This document shows, piece after piece, positions 41,331-50,141 of a DNA stretch of 64,000 nucleotides. The stretch's first letter is position 1, and each line of letters starts with the position of its first letter. The notes below the pieces were generated by a model. That model was not told the origin of the DNA. It did no database searches and worked only from the letters and a program-made list of their open reading frames with translations. This DNA comes from Streptomyces sp. NBC_00464. GTDB lineage: Bacteria; Actinomycetota; Actinomycetes; Streptomycetales; Streptomycetaceae. The stretch spans positions 7,716,001 to 7,780,000 of the forward strand of contig NZ_CP107899.1 of the NCBI RefSeq assembly GCF_036013915.1, read 5' to 3'. Made by a program: the position numbers and the translations under genes.

Positions 41331-41382
41331 GGTCGGGTGCTTCTCCTTGTTGTCGGGTGAATGTCCGAGGTGAGAGCGTGTG

Positions 41383-42354
41383 TCAGCCGGCGTGGAGCGC
41401 GGTGTGCAAGGTGCCGATGGCCAGCGTGATTGCTGTCTCGGCGGCGTGGGTTCCGCGGAGTGCGTTGAGCATCACGAAGTCGTGGATGATGCCCTGGAGC
41501 CGGACGGCGGTGACCGGGACGCCGGCCTCGCGGAGCTTGTTGGCGTAAGCCTCGCCCTCGTCGCGCAGGACGTCGGCTTCGCCGGTGATGACCAGAGCCG
41601 GGGGCAGCCCGGTGAGCTGCTCGGTGGTGGCCCGGAGGGGGGAGGCGGTGATCTGGGCACGGTCGGCTTCGTCGGTGGTGTACTGGTCCCAGAACCACTG
41701 CATGCCGTCGCGGCGCAGGAAGTAGCCCTCCGCGAACTGGTGGTAGGAGCCGGTGTCGAAGTTCGCGTCGGTGACCGGGTAGAAGAGCACCTGTTGCACG
41801 AGGGGGACGTCGCCGCGTTCCTTGGCCATCAGGGTCAGCGCGGCGCTCATGTTGCCGCCGACGGAGTCGCCGGCAACGGCCAGCCGTGAGCCGTCCAGGT
41901 CCTTGGAGGCACCCTGCTGGACGACCCACTGCGCGACCGCGTAGTTCTGCTCGATGGCGACCGGGTAGCGGGCCTCGGGGGAGAGGTCGTACTCGGGGAA
42001 GACCACGGCGGCGTTCGCGCCGACGGCGAGTTCCCGTACGAGGCGGTCGTGGGTGTGGGCGTTGCCGAACACCCAGCCCGCGCCATGGATGTAGAGGATG
42101 ACGGGCAGGGGCCCTTCCACGCCGGCGGGGCGCACGATGCGTGCGCGGGCACTGCCTGTCGGACCACCCGTGACAGTGATCCACTCCTCGTCGATCAGCA
42201 GCTTGTCGATCTCGCCCGACTGCACTTCGTCGACAGCTTTGCGCCCCTCTGCGGGCGGCAGGTCGAAGAGGTAGGGCGGATTGGCGGTCGCTTCGGCGAA
42301 AGCGGCTGCTGCCGGCTCCAGCACCGGCTGAACCGGCTCGACGGCATCAGACAT
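41383..42354 (-). CDS. alpha/beta hydrolase, hormone-sensitive-lipase-like family
   Basis: A 323-residue HSL-type esterase. Oxyanion motif variant HGAGWVFGNAHTHDRLVREL (H-G-A-G-W in place of H-G-G-G), nucleophile VAGDSVGGNMSAALTL, acid VITGEADVLRDEGEAYANKL and base GIIHDFVMLNAL. A 75-residue N-terminal cap ends in WITVTGGPTGSARARIVRPA. It is a clear paralogue of the gene at 53953-54942. Start ATG at 42354 has AGGAG upstream. It precedes the smaller hydrolase and is divergent from the YtcJ-like gene; three CAGTGCAC repeats occur between them. Confidence 0.88.
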   Translation of the reverse strand: MSDAVEPVQPVLEPAAAAFAEATANPPYLFDLPPAEGRKAVDEVQSGEIDKLLIDEEWITVTGGPTGSARARIVRPAGVEGPLPVILYIHGAGWVFGNAHTHDRLVRELAVGANAAVVFPEYDLSPEARYPVAIEQNYAVAQWVVQQGASKDLDGSRLAVAGDSVGGNMSAALTLMAKERGDVPLVQQVLFYPVTDANFDTGSYHQFAEGYFLRRDGMQWFWDQYTTDEADRAQITASPLRATTEQLTGLPPALVITGEADVLRDEGEAYANKLREAGVPVTAVRLQGIIHDFVMLNALRGTHAAETAITLAIGTLHTALHAG

Positions 42355-42484
42355 GTGATTCTCCTGAGTTACATGGGGTGCGCCGGTCTTTCCGGCGGGG
42401 GGAGACGACTCCGGGGCAGACACAGGGATCTGCGGGGCTGTCGCTCACCACGCTAAAACACCGAAGGCGGCGGAGATTGACCAC

Positions 42485-42557
42485 CAGTGCACCGGCGCTG
42501 ACCTCGCAGCGCATGGAGAGGGATGGCAGTGCACTCGAGGAACGAATCCAGTGCACT
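42485..42557. repeat. three CAGTGCAC repeats in a divergent promoter region
   Basis: CAGTGCAC occurs at 42485-42492, 42527-42534 and 42549-42556. The last two continue with T to make the palindrome AGTGCACT and lie 22 bases apart, two helical turns. They sit in the 432-base gap 42355-42786 between the divergent HSL hydrolase and amidohydrolase genes, which contains no other supported feature. A dimeric regulator could bind them. Confidence 0.45.
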
Positions 42558-42786
42558 ACCGGGACACCCGGACGCTTGCGCTCGGAATAGCCTGATGGCG
42601 AAGAATTTGCGGGCCGCCGGGGCCCGGGCCTGTGCATTGCATGAGAGCCCGCCCGGAATCTACTTCGGCTGGGCATGGACGCAGTAAGCGCGAGTGTCCC
42701 GGTCCTTTCCGCCAGTTGCTTTCTCCCCGTTGGAAGTCGATGCAGATGAAATCGACGCTGTTCACGCCTCAGGAGGTTGTCGAAAG

Positions 42787-44673
42787 GTGTCCACGATGCC
42801 GGTCGGTGGGCTGGTTGCCAGCGCCACCGACAACCCTGCGGACCTCGTCGTCCGCAATGCGAAGATCCATACCGGAGACCCGGGTCGCCCGAAGGCCGAG
42901 TCCATCGCCATACGTGACGGTGTCATCATCGTTGTCGGCGACGACAAGGACGTGGCTGCCCATGTCGGCCCGGCCACGAAGGTGGTCGACGCCCTCGGCC
43001 GCCGGATGATTCCCGGCCTCAACGACTCCCACCTCCACGTCATCCGAGGCGGACTCAACTACGTGCTGGAGCTGCGCTGGGACGGCGTCCCCACGCTGCG
43101 CCAGGGACTGGCGATGCTGCGTGAGCAGGCGGCCCGAACGCCGAAGGGCCAGTGGGTACGGGTGGTGGGGGGGTGGTCGGCCGAGCAGTTCGCCGAACGG
43201 CGGCTGCCGACCGTCGCCGAACTGAACGCCGCCGCGCCGGACACTCCGGTGTTCGTCCTGCACCTGTACCAGTCGGCGGTGCTCAACCGGGCAGCCGTCA
43301 AGGCCGCCGGATACAGCAGGGACACTCCCGACCCGAAGGGCGGCCAGATCGTGCGGGGCCGGGACGGTGAGCCCACGGGCATGCTGCTGGCTGCCCCGAG
43401 CGCCCTGATCCTCTATTCGACGCTGGCCAAGGCTCCGGTGCTGGAGGGTGAGGACAAGAAGACCTCCACCCGTCATTTCCTGCGCGAACTCAACAGGTTC
43501 GGGCTCACATCGGCGATCGACGCGGCGGGCGGATTCCAGAACTTCCCCGACAACTACAGCACGGTCGTCGAACTGGCCAAGGCCGGTCAACTGTCGCTGC
43601 GCATCGCCTATCATCTCTTCCCGCAGACCGCCGGCCAGGAAATCGAGGACCTTGCCCGCTGGATCGAAATGGCCCGGCCCGAGGACGGGGACGAATGGCT
43701 GCGCCTCAACGGTGCAGGAGAGAATCTGACCTGGGCGGCGGCTGATTTCGAGAACTTCAACCAACCGCGGCCGGAACTCGCCGATTATGAATCACAATTC
43801 GAGAAGGCTGTACGGCTCCTCATGGAGAACGGCTGGGGGTTCCGGCTGCACGCCACGTATGACGAGACTATTCGCCGCGACCTCGCTGTATTTGAGAAGC
43901 TTGCCGCGGATGGACTTTTCCCGGCCGGAAACCGGTGGCTGTTCGACCATGCGGAGACCGTTTCCGCAGACAGCCTCGACCGGGTCGCGGCTCTTGGTGG
44001 CGCCATGTCCGTGCAGAACCGGCTGTCCTTCCAGGGCGAGGCGTTCGTAAGCCGCTACGGCCCCGGCGCAGCCGCGGACGCCCCGCCGATCCGGGCCATG
44101 CTGGAGCGCGGCCTGACGGTCGGCGCCGGCACCGACGCCACCCGGGTCTCCACCTACAACCCGTGGATCGCCCTGCACTGGCTGGTCACCGGCCGGACCG
44201 TTGGCGACCTGATCGTCCGCCCGCCGCACAACCGGGTCGACCGGCAGACGGCGCTGGGGATGTTCACCGAGGCGGGTGCCTCCCTGACCGGCGAGGAGGG
44301 GGTCAAGGGCGTCCTGCGCCCTGGCTTCCTCGGTGACTTCGCGGTCCTGTCCGAGGACTACTTCACTGTGCCCGAGCCGGAGATCGCCCACATCGAGTCC
44401 CTGCTGACGGTCGTCGGCGGCCGGATCGTCTACGCGGCCGCCGAGTACGAGGGCCTCGACGAGCAGCTTCCGCCGGTCAGTCCCCGGTGGAGCCCGGTCG
44501 CGCACTTCGGTGGCTACCAGGCCACACCGAGCACGGGCCTGTCGGGCGCCCGACAGGCCGAGTTGCTCGGCCAGGCCGCCGGCGAGTCGGAGCAGCACCG
44601 CCAGTGGCGCGCCCGCCGCGGCCTGGCTCCGGAAACCGAGAGCACGTTCTTCGACCCCTGCTTCTCGCTCTGA
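42787..44673 (+). CDS. YtcJ-like metal-dependent amidohydrolase (amidohydrolase 3 family)
   Basis: A 628-residue amidohydrolase. The N-terminal beta-sandwich begins ADLVVRNAKIHTGDPGRPKA and RDGVIIVVGDDKDVAAHVGP, and the barrel starts RRMIPGLNDSHLHVIRGGLN, whose H-x-H binds metal. FGLTSAIDAAGGFQ, RLHATYDETIRRDL, LFDHAETVSADSLDRVAALG and VGAGTDATRVSTYNPWIALH (catalytic Asp) follow. Members cleave N-acyl or amide bonds in diverse compounds; a substrate cannot be named. GTG at 42787 has AGGAGG 11 bases upstream; ATG at 42796 is an alternative. It is followed by a hairpin and then the isochorismatase-like gene. Confidence 0.88.
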   Translation: MSTMPVGGLVASATDNPADLVVRNAKIHTGDPGRPKAESIAIRDGVIIVVGDDKDVAAHVGPATKVVDALGRRMIPGLNDSHLHVIRGGLNYVLELRWDGVPTLRQGLAMLREQAARTPKGQWVRVVGGWSAEQFAERRLPTVAELNAAAPDTPVFVLHLYQSAVLNRAAVKAAGYSRDTPDPKGGQIVRGRDGEPTGMLLAAPSALILYSTLAKAPVLEGEDKKTSTRHFLRELNRFGLTSAIDAAGGFQNFPDNYSTVVELAKAGQLSLRIAYHLFPQTAGQEIEDLARWIEMARPEDGDEWLRLNGAGENLTWAAADFENFNQPRPELADYESQFEKAVRLLMENGWGFRLHATYDETIRRDLAVFEKLAADGLFPAGNRWLFDHAETVSADSLDRVAALGGAMSVQNRLSFQGEAFVSRYGPGAAADAPPIRAMLERGLTVGAGTDATRVSTYNPWIALHWLVTGRTVGDLIVRPPHNRVDRQTALGMFTEAGASLTGEEGVKGVLRPGFLGDFAVLSEDYFTVPEPEIAHIESLLTVVGGRIVYAAAEYEGLDEQLPPVSPRWSPVAHFGGYQATPSTGLSGARQAELLGQAAGESEQHRQWRARRGLAPETESTFFDPCFSL

Positions 44674-44677
44674 ACTT

Positions 44678-44712
44678 CCGGGAGGGGCCCGGTCACGAGC
44701 CGTCCCTCCCGG
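44678..44712 (+). terminator. hairpin after the amidohydrolase gene
   Basis: CCGGGAGGG (44678-44686) and CCCTCCCGG (44704-44712) form a perfect 9-bp stem with a 17-base loop four bases after the stop. Confidence 0.5.
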
Positions 44713-44803
44713 GACATCACCCCAACCGGCTCCGTCCCAAGCCTGGTTGCTCTCAGCAACGGACATCCGTCCGCGATCTCCCCACCCCACGAAAGGCCCT
44801 CTC

Positions 44804-45466
44804 ATGGTCAACATCTCCGACGTCACCGCAGCCCCCAGCCCCGACCTGCTGACCCCCGACAACTGCGCCGTCCTGTTCGTGGACCACCAGCCGCAGATGT
44901 TCTTCGGCACCGGCAGCGGCGACCGCACCGCGATCATCAACTCGACCCTGGGCCTGGCGAAGGCCGCCAAGGTCTTTCACGTGCCGGTCGTGCTGAGCAC
45001 CGTGGCGGCCGAGTCCTTCTCAGGACCGATCATGCCGCAACTGGCGGCTGTCTTCCCCGAAAAGGAGATCATCGACCGCACCACGATGAACGCCTGGGAG
45101 GACGTCGCCTTCGTCGAGGCCGTCAAGGCGACCGGCCGCAAGAAGCTCGTCGTCGCCGGTCTGTGGACCGAGGTCTGCGTCGTACTCCCCACCCTGTCCG
45201 CCATCTCTCAGGGGTACGACGTCTATGTGGTCACCGACGCTTCCGGCGGTGTCAGCCCGCAGGCGCACGAGCACGCCATTCAGCGCATGGTCCAGGGTGG
45301 TGCGATTCCGGTCACCTGGGTGCAGGTGCTGCTCGAGCTCCAGCGTGACTGGGCGCGGACCGAGTCGTACGTCCCCGTCACGGAGGTGGTGAAGGAGCAC
45401 GGCGGCGCCTACGGCCTCGGGCTCGTCTACGCACAGGCGGTCATGGGCGCCCACGCGGCCGGCTGA
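44804..45466 (+). CDS. isochorismatase-like cysteine hydrolase
   Basis: A 220-residue cysteine hydrolase. CAVLFVDHQPQMFFGTGSGD contains the catalytic Asp, then VVLSTVAAESFSGPIMPQL, and KKLVVAGLWTEVCVVLPTLS contains the catalytic Cys in the family context G-x-x-T-E/D-x-C-V. Such enzymes hydrolyse small amides, hydantoin-like ureides or vinyl ethers; this subgroup (often called YcaC-like) has unknown substrate. ATG at 44804 with GAAAGG upstream; an upstream open stretch is part of the terminator region. It is followed in 47 bases by the DoxX gene. Confidence 0.88.
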   Translation: MVNISDVTAAPSPDLLTPDNCAVLFVDHQPQMFFGTGSGDRTAIINSTLGLAKAAKVFHVPVVLSTVAAESFSGPIMPQLAAVFPEKEIIDRTTMNAWEDVAFVEAVKATGRKKLVVAGLWTEVCVVLPTLSAISQGYDVYVVTDASGGVSPQAHEHAIQRMVQGGAIPVTWVQVLLELQRDWARTESYVPVTEVVKEHGGAYGLGLVYAQAVMGAHAAG

Positions 45467-45513
45467 CCTCGTCACACGGATATCGACGGAACGTCAGGAA
45501 CAGGCAGGAACGA

Positions 45514-46038
45514 ATGAACACCGGACTATTGGTTCTCCGGCTGGCGGTGGGTCTCCTCATCGCCGGGCATGGGGTGCAGAAGGTCAGCTTCCGGCTGGAC
45601 GGCAACGGCTTGGCGGGCGGAACCGCGGAGTTCCGGCACGACGGCTTCCGCGGCGGCCGGCTCACCGCGCTCGCCGCGGGCACAGGCCAGATCGGCGCAG
45701 GCCTGTTCCTGGCGGCCGGACTGCTCACTCCCGCGGCGGCGATGGTCGCCGTGGGAGTGATGACGGTCGCCGGCACCGTCAAATGGCACAACGGGCTCTG
45801 GGTCCAGAACGACGGCTACGAGTACCCGATGGTTCTCGTCGTGGCCTCAGCGGTGCTGGCCCTGACCGGCCCGGGGCGCTGGTCGGCCGACAGCCTCCTC
45901 GGGTTGACCCCCTGGCCGTTGTGGATCTGCCTGGCGACCATCGGCGTCGGCCTGGCCGGCGGACTGCTCACCCGAGTGGTACTGCACCGCCCGCCCGCAC
46001 CCGGTGAGAGGACTCCGCATGTACAAGCTGTTGACTGA
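45514..46038 (+). CDS. DoxX family membrane protein
   Basis: A 174-residue four-helix membrane protein. Helix 1 reads LLVLRLAVGLLIAGHGVQKV, with the DoxX R-x-x-x-G-x-x-x-x-x-H-G-x-x-K pattern; two more helices follow in LAAGTGQIGAGLFLAAGLLT and VAVGVMTVAGTVKWHNGLWV. DoxX proteins are linked to thiol redox homeostasis or quinone systems, without a settled reaction. It overlaps the next gene by 20 bases, so the two are coupled. ATG at 45514. Confidence 0.85.
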   Translation: MNTGLLVLRLAVGLLIAGHGVQKVSFRLDGNGLAGGTAEFRHDGFRGGRLTALAAGTGQIGAGLFLAAGLLTPAAAMVAVGVMTVAGTVKWHNGLWVQNDGYEYPMVLVVASAVLALTGPGRWSADSLLGLTPWPLWICLATIGVGLAGGLLTRVVLHRPPAPGERTPHVQAVD

Positions 46039-46756
46039 CGCTGCCCGCACGTTGGTCCCGCCGAAGGGGGACCGGCACGGCCCGCTGCCGCCGCTGATGC
46101 TGACGCTGACCGTGGTGACGGGGCTGGTCGACGCCGTGAGCTATCTGTCGCTCGGGCACGTCTTCGTGGCCAACATGACCGGCAACGTGGTCTTCCTGGG
46201 GTTCGCTCTGGCAGGCGCCCAGGGACTGTCCGCGTCGGCGTCCGTCGTATCGATGACCGCGTTCCTCACCGGCGCGCTGGCGGGAGGCCGGTTCGGCACC
46301 CGGTTCGCGGCACATCGTGGGCGGCTGCTGACCATTGCCACGGCACTGCAGGCGGTGCTCGTGGCGGCGGCCGTCATCACGGCTGCCGCCTCCGACGGCA
46401 GGATGACCACGACGGTCCAGTACACCCTGATCGTGCTCCTCGGCCTCGCCATGGGGATGCAGAACGCGGTCGCCCGGCGTCTCGGCGTCCCGGACCTCAC
46501 CACGACCGTGTTGACGCTGACTCTGACGGGGTTGGCCGCGGACTCCACCCCGGCCGGTGGGCCGGCGCCCCGGCCCGGCCGACGGATCCTGTCCGTGCTG
46601 GCCATGTTCCTGGGAGCGTTCGCCGGTGGCATGCTCCTGCTGCACGCCGGGTTCGCCTTCACCCTGGGCCTGGTGCTGCTGCTGCTCGCGGTGACCTCCG
46701 TAGCCGCCCATCGCCTCTCGTCCTCCGACGCCTCCTGGACCCGGCCGCTGTCGTGA
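46019..46756 (+). CDS. YoaK/DUF1275 family membrane protein
   Basis: A 245-residue inner-membrane protein. MLTLTVVTGLVDAVSYLSLG and HVFVANMTGNVVFLGFALAG are the DUF1275 signature (G-x-x-D-A-x-S/T-x-x-x-x-G-x-x-F-x-x-x-M-T-G-N). Five or six hydrophobic helices follow. The function is unknown. ATG at 46019 has GAGAGGA just upstream; GTG at 46004 would add five residues. It ends at a strong terminator. Confidence 0.87.
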   Translation: MYKLLTDAARTLVPPKGDRHGPLPPLMLTLTVVTGLVDAVSYLSLGHVFVANMTGNVVFLGFALAGAQGLSASASVVSMTAFLTGALAGGRFGTRFAAHRGRLLTIATALQAVLVAAAVITAAASDGRMTTTVQYTLIVLLGLAMGMQNAVARRLGVPDLTTTVLTLTLTGLAADSTPAGGPAPRPGRRILSVLAMFLGAFAGGMLLLHAGFAFTLGLVLLLLAVTSVAAHRLSSSDASWTRPLS

Positions 46757-46760
46757 ACGC

Positions 46761-46803
46761 GGCGTCGGCCCCTCACCCGAATCGCGGGTGAGGGGCCGAC
46801 GCC
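46761..46803 (+). terminator. 19-bp perfect hairpin after the DUF1275 gene
   Basis: GGCGTCGGCCCCTCACCCG (46761-46779) pairs exactly with 46785-46803 around the loop AATCG, four bases after the stop codon, followed by TTCCTCC. Confidence 0.85.
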
Positions 46804-47273
46804 TTCCTCCGTCCACGAGGCAGGACATCCCGGACGACCTGCTCAGGGCCGACGTAGGGCCCTCGACAGCGTCTGCTTCCAGGACGACGTCCTGTCCGCG
46901 GGCACGAAGCTGTTTCCCGGGGGTCGCGTCGTGAGGCGGGACCGACCTCGCTGCGCGCAGGGGCCACAGACGGTGCGTTCTCGGTCAACCGGCTCACACC
47001 GACCGCTCCTACATTGGCCATCGGCTACGCCCGTACGGCGCCTGGGACATTGCCGGATGCACGGCGTCGCGTCCCGATTCCGGCCTGGACCAGCATGCGC
47101 GCGAGGATCGGGGTGGCGACGCTCACCGGACCGGGTGAGGGCGAGGCGCCGGCCCTCGGAGCCGGTCTCGGAGGCTGACACCCCAGGACCGAGGACGTCG
47201 GTCGCGCATGTGATCCGACCGCCAAGTCCTGGCAACGGGATCCCGGCCCCGGCCGCCAGGCATGGGATGTGGC
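46804..47273. other. 470-base interval without a supported gene
   Basis: Between the DUF1275 terminator and the end of the NB-ARC regulator gene. Several frames are open because the DNA is GC-rich, but none shows a domain, a good ribosome site or consistent third-position bias. Confidence 0.4.
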
Positions 47274-49586
47274 CTACTCGGTTCCGCTCGTACGGCAGCC
47301 CGCCGAGCCGAGCGCCGGGGGCGGTGCTCGGTGGGCGTCGAGGTCGGCGAGGCGTTCGAGGGCCTCGGTGAGGCTGGTGGGGTCGGCTGCCTTGCCGAGG
47401 CCTACCGACCGGCTGAAGGCATTCCGAGCCTCGTCGCGGTGCCCGGCAGCCAACAGTGCGTCGCCGAGGCGCACCAGGGTGCGGCTTTCCAGACCGTGGT
47501 TGCCGCTGTCCCGCCAGAGGTCCGCGGCGGTGCGCAGGTGGTCGGCGGCTTCGCACCAGTTCTCAAGAGCGGTGTGTGCCAGGCCGATGTTCATCTGCAG
47601 TGTCGTACGGGTGAAGGCGGCGATATGAGGTTCGATGCGGTCGCCGGCGTGATCCAGGAAGTCGAGCGTGCGCAGGATCTCCGTGATGGACTCCTCGTGC
47701 CGGCCCCCCAGGGAAAGGTTCTGGGCGGTGTTGCTCCTGGCCTGGAGGGTGCCGTGGAGGTCGCCGACGGTTTCGAAAAGCCTGGCTGTCTCGCGGTTGT
47801 GCCGTGCCGCCGCAGCGTGGTCGCCGAGCAGACCGAGGGCCCAGGCACTGTAGTAATGGGCCCAGCCCTGCTGGGGGAGGTCTTCGGCGTGCTGGGCGGC
47901 GGCGAGGGCCTGGGCGGAGCGCTCGACGCTGTCGCGGTGGCGGCCCTCGCAGATCAGCAGGGCCCAGGCGTGGTAGTTCAGTTGGGTCGCTTCGAGGAGC
48001 GGGTCCCCGAGGGCCTGGCCGCAGCGGACCGCGGTTCGGAAGACTTCGGGCCAGTGCCCCCAGAAGATCCACTGGTCGGAGAACCAGTGCAGGGCCTCGG
48101 CGACCTCCACAACGGTGGCGTGGTCCCCTGCCGCGGCGGCCGCGCGCAGGGCGGCGAGCCAGTTGTCGCCTTCGGCCTGGAGCCACCTGCGGGCGTGTTC
48201 GGCGGTGGACAGGTCGACGGTGCCCTGCCAGGTGGGAGGTGGGGCGCCGTGGTCGGGTTCGTACCAGCGCCCGGCCACGACTGCGGTTTCGAGCAGCCAG
48301 CGGTGCAGTGCCGACCGGGCCGCCTCGGCGTTCCCGTCGGGCTCCTCGGCCCGCAGCCGGCTGCGGGCGTACAGGCGCAGCAGGTCGTGGAAGCGGTAGC
48401 GGTCCTGGTCGGTTCCCAGCAGTCCGGTCTCGACCAGTTCCTCGAGGGTGTCCTCGGTGTCGAACAGAGGCTGCCCGGTCAGCTGGGCGGCACCGGCGGC
48501 GCCGACATCGGGGCCGTCGACCAGGGCCAGCAGCCGGAACAGGCGGGCCGCTTTGGGGGTGAGCTGGCGGTAGGACAGCTCGAAGGCCGCCGAGAGATGC
48601 AGGTCACCGGCGGTCAGGGTGTCCAGGCGGCGCTCTTCGAGCGCGAGACGGTCGGCGAGGCGGCGTACGGTCCAGCCGGTGCGGGTGGCGAGCCAGTTTC
48701 CCGCCACACGCAGGGCCAGCGGCAGATGCGCACACCGCTGGGCCACCTCGGCGAGCGCGGTCGGGTCGGCGTCCGCGCGCTCCTGACCGACCAACGTGGT
48801 GAGGAAGGCGGCGGCTTCCGCGGAGGAGAGCTCGCCGAGGGGCAGGCGGTGGACGCTCTCCAGGCCGGTGAGCATCCTGCGACTGGTGATCATCACCATT
48901 CCCGCGCCGGCGCTCGGCAGGAGCGGGCGGACCTGTGCTTCGTCTCGGGCGTTGTCCAGTACGAGCAGGCAGCACCGTTCGGCCAGCGCCTGCCGGTACA
49001 GCTCAGGGTGGCCCTGCGGGCCGGCCTTGGCCAGGTCCCGGTCCGCCACCCCCAGCGCCTTCAGGACACGGAGTATCAGCTCGGCCGGGCCGGGCGGGGT
49101 GTCGTCCATGCCGCGCAGGTCGACCATGAGCTGCCCGTCGGAGAAGCGGTCGGCCAGCGCTCGGGCGGCGTGCAGTGCCAGAGTGGTCTTGCCCGTCCCC
49201 GGCGGCCCGGGCAGCGCCACTACCACCGGCTGTCCGGAGGCTGCTTGCTCGGCCAGTGCCGTCAGCCGTGTCAGCTCCGACTCCCGGCCGACGAAGTCGT
49301 GGATGCCGCGCGGGAAAGCGCGCACGCCGACCGCACTGTGGCGGGGTTTGCGGCCGGTCCGGGCGGCGGCCAGCAGACGCTCCCGCTCCGCCTCGCCCAG
49401 CCCCAGCCCGTCCGCCAGCGCGGCGACCGTTCCCCGCTGTGGAGTCGCCCGTCGCCCCCGCTCGAGATCCCCGATCCCGCGGACACTCACCCCCGACGCC
49501 TCCGCCAGCGCCTCGATCGTCAGAGACGCCTTCAACCGCGACTGCCGCAACAGCGCCCCGAACCCCTCACCACCCACGTCGGCCAC
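47274..49586 (-). CDS. XRE-NB-ARC-TPR transcriptional regulator
   Basis: A 770-residue multidomain protein. Residues 8-75 form an XRE helix-turn-helix (SLTIEALAEASGVSVRGIGD, LERGRRATPQRGTVAALADG). An NB-ARC ATPase follows: GRESELTRLTALAEQA, Walker A VVVALPGPPGTGKTTLALHA, Walker B CCLLVLDNARDEAQVRPLL, VMITSRRML, and LPLALRVAGNW, the G-x-P motif. The last 300 residues are TPR-like helical repeats (GWAHYYSAWALGLLGDHAAA; LVRLGDALLAAGHRDEARNA). STAND-type regulators of this build switch transcription on ligand and ATP binding; in Streptomyces they resemble the AfsR C-terminal part. GTG at 49586. A decayed paralogue lies at 52.1-53.6 kb. Confidence 0.9.
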   Translation of the reverse strand: MADVGGEGFGALLRQSRLKASLTIEALAEASGVSVRGIGDLERGRRATPQRGTVAALADGLGLGEAERERLLAAARTGRKPRHSAVGVRAFPRGIHDFVGRESELTRLTALAEQAASGQPVVVALPGPPGTGKTTLALHAARALADRFSDGQLMVDLRGMDDTPPGPAELILRVLKALGVADRDLAKAGPQGHPELYRQALAERCCLLVLDNARDEAQVRPLLPSAGAGMVMITSRRMLTGLESVHRLPLGELSSAEAAAFLTTLVGQERADADPTALAEVAQRCAHLPLALRVAGNWLATRTGWTVRRLADRLALEERRLDTLTAGDLHLSAAFELSYRQLTPKAARLFRLLALVDGPDVGAAGAAQLTGQPLFDTEDTLEELVETGLLGTDQDRYRFHDLLRLYARSRLRAEEPDGNAEAARSALHRWLLETAVVAGRWYEPDHGAPPPTWQGTVDLSTAEHARRWLQAEGDNWLAALRAAAAAGDHATVVEVAEALHWFSDQWIFWGHWPEVFRTAVRCGQALGDPLLEATQLNYHAWALLICEGRHRDSVERSAQALAAAQHAEDLPQQGWAHYYSAWALGLLGDHAAAARHNRETARLFETVGDLHGTLQARSNTAQNLSLGGRHEESITEILRTLDFLDHAGDRIEPHIAAFTRTTLQMNIGLAHTALENWCEAADHLRTAADLWRDSGNHGLESRTLVRLGDALLAAGHRDEARNAFSRSVGLGKAADPTSLTEALERLADLDAHRAPPPALGSAGCRTSGTE

Positions 49587-49789
49587 CCGACCCCACCTGT
49601 TCCCTCACGTCGTCCACGCCCGAACCGCTGGTGCCCGAACAAGGCGGGGCGTCCAGCGGCGAGGAAGACTTTACGGCGGCTGACCAGGGGCACCGGCCCG
49701 GCGGGCCCGCTGCCGGAACCCCGAGAGCGGGACCGCCGGGCCGCGGGCGCACGCGGCAGGAGCGCGGGGAGAGGGCGGCGGCGCGGCGG

Positions 49790-50131
49790 TCAGTGCTTAA
49801 GCTCGGTCTCCAGCCACTGCAGGGCTTCGGGGGTCACGGGGTCGGTGATGTCGGCGAACTCGTCGTGCTTCTTGAGGAACTTTGCCACGTACGGGCAGAC
49901 CGGCACGATGCGCTTCCCGGAGGCGCGTACGTCGGTCAGGGCCTGCTGTACGAGTATCGCGGCCAAGCCCTGTCCGGCGAAGGCGTCGTCGATTTCGGTG
50001 TGGTAGAAAACACGCTGCTCATCTCGGTCTCGGTAGGCGGTGAGGCCTGCGGTTCTGCCGTCGACCAGGATCTCGTAACGGTGCTTGGCGTTCACTCGCC
50101 GGACAGTGGGGGCGGCGGCGGGCTGATTCAT
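49790..50131 (-). CDS. GNAT-like N-acetyltransferase (YidJ/GCN5-related, short)
   Basis: A 113-residue protein of the small GNAT_acetyltr_2/NATD family: YEILVDGRTAGLTAYRDRDE, RVFYHTEIDDAFAGQGLAAI (acetyl-CoA loop with G-Q-G-L-A) and VRASGKRIVPVCPYVAKFLK (V-x-P-x-C-P-Y/F). The usual target is unknown. It starts at ATG 50131, ten bases after the pirin stop, with AAAGG upstream, so the two genes are co-transcribed. Confidence 0.88.
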   Translation of the reverse strand: MNQPAAAPTVRRVNAKHRYEILVDGRTAGLTAYRDRDEQRVFYHTEIDDAFAGQGLAAILVQQALTDVRASGKRIVPVCPYVAKFLKKHDEFADITDPVTPEALQWLETELKH

Positions 50132-50141
50132 GGTGTGCCTT

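Noticed and set aside
46843..47556. Minus-strand frame before and into the regulator gene end
   Set aside because: Arginine/proline-rich composition, overlaps the TPR regulator in another frame, no recognisable domain.
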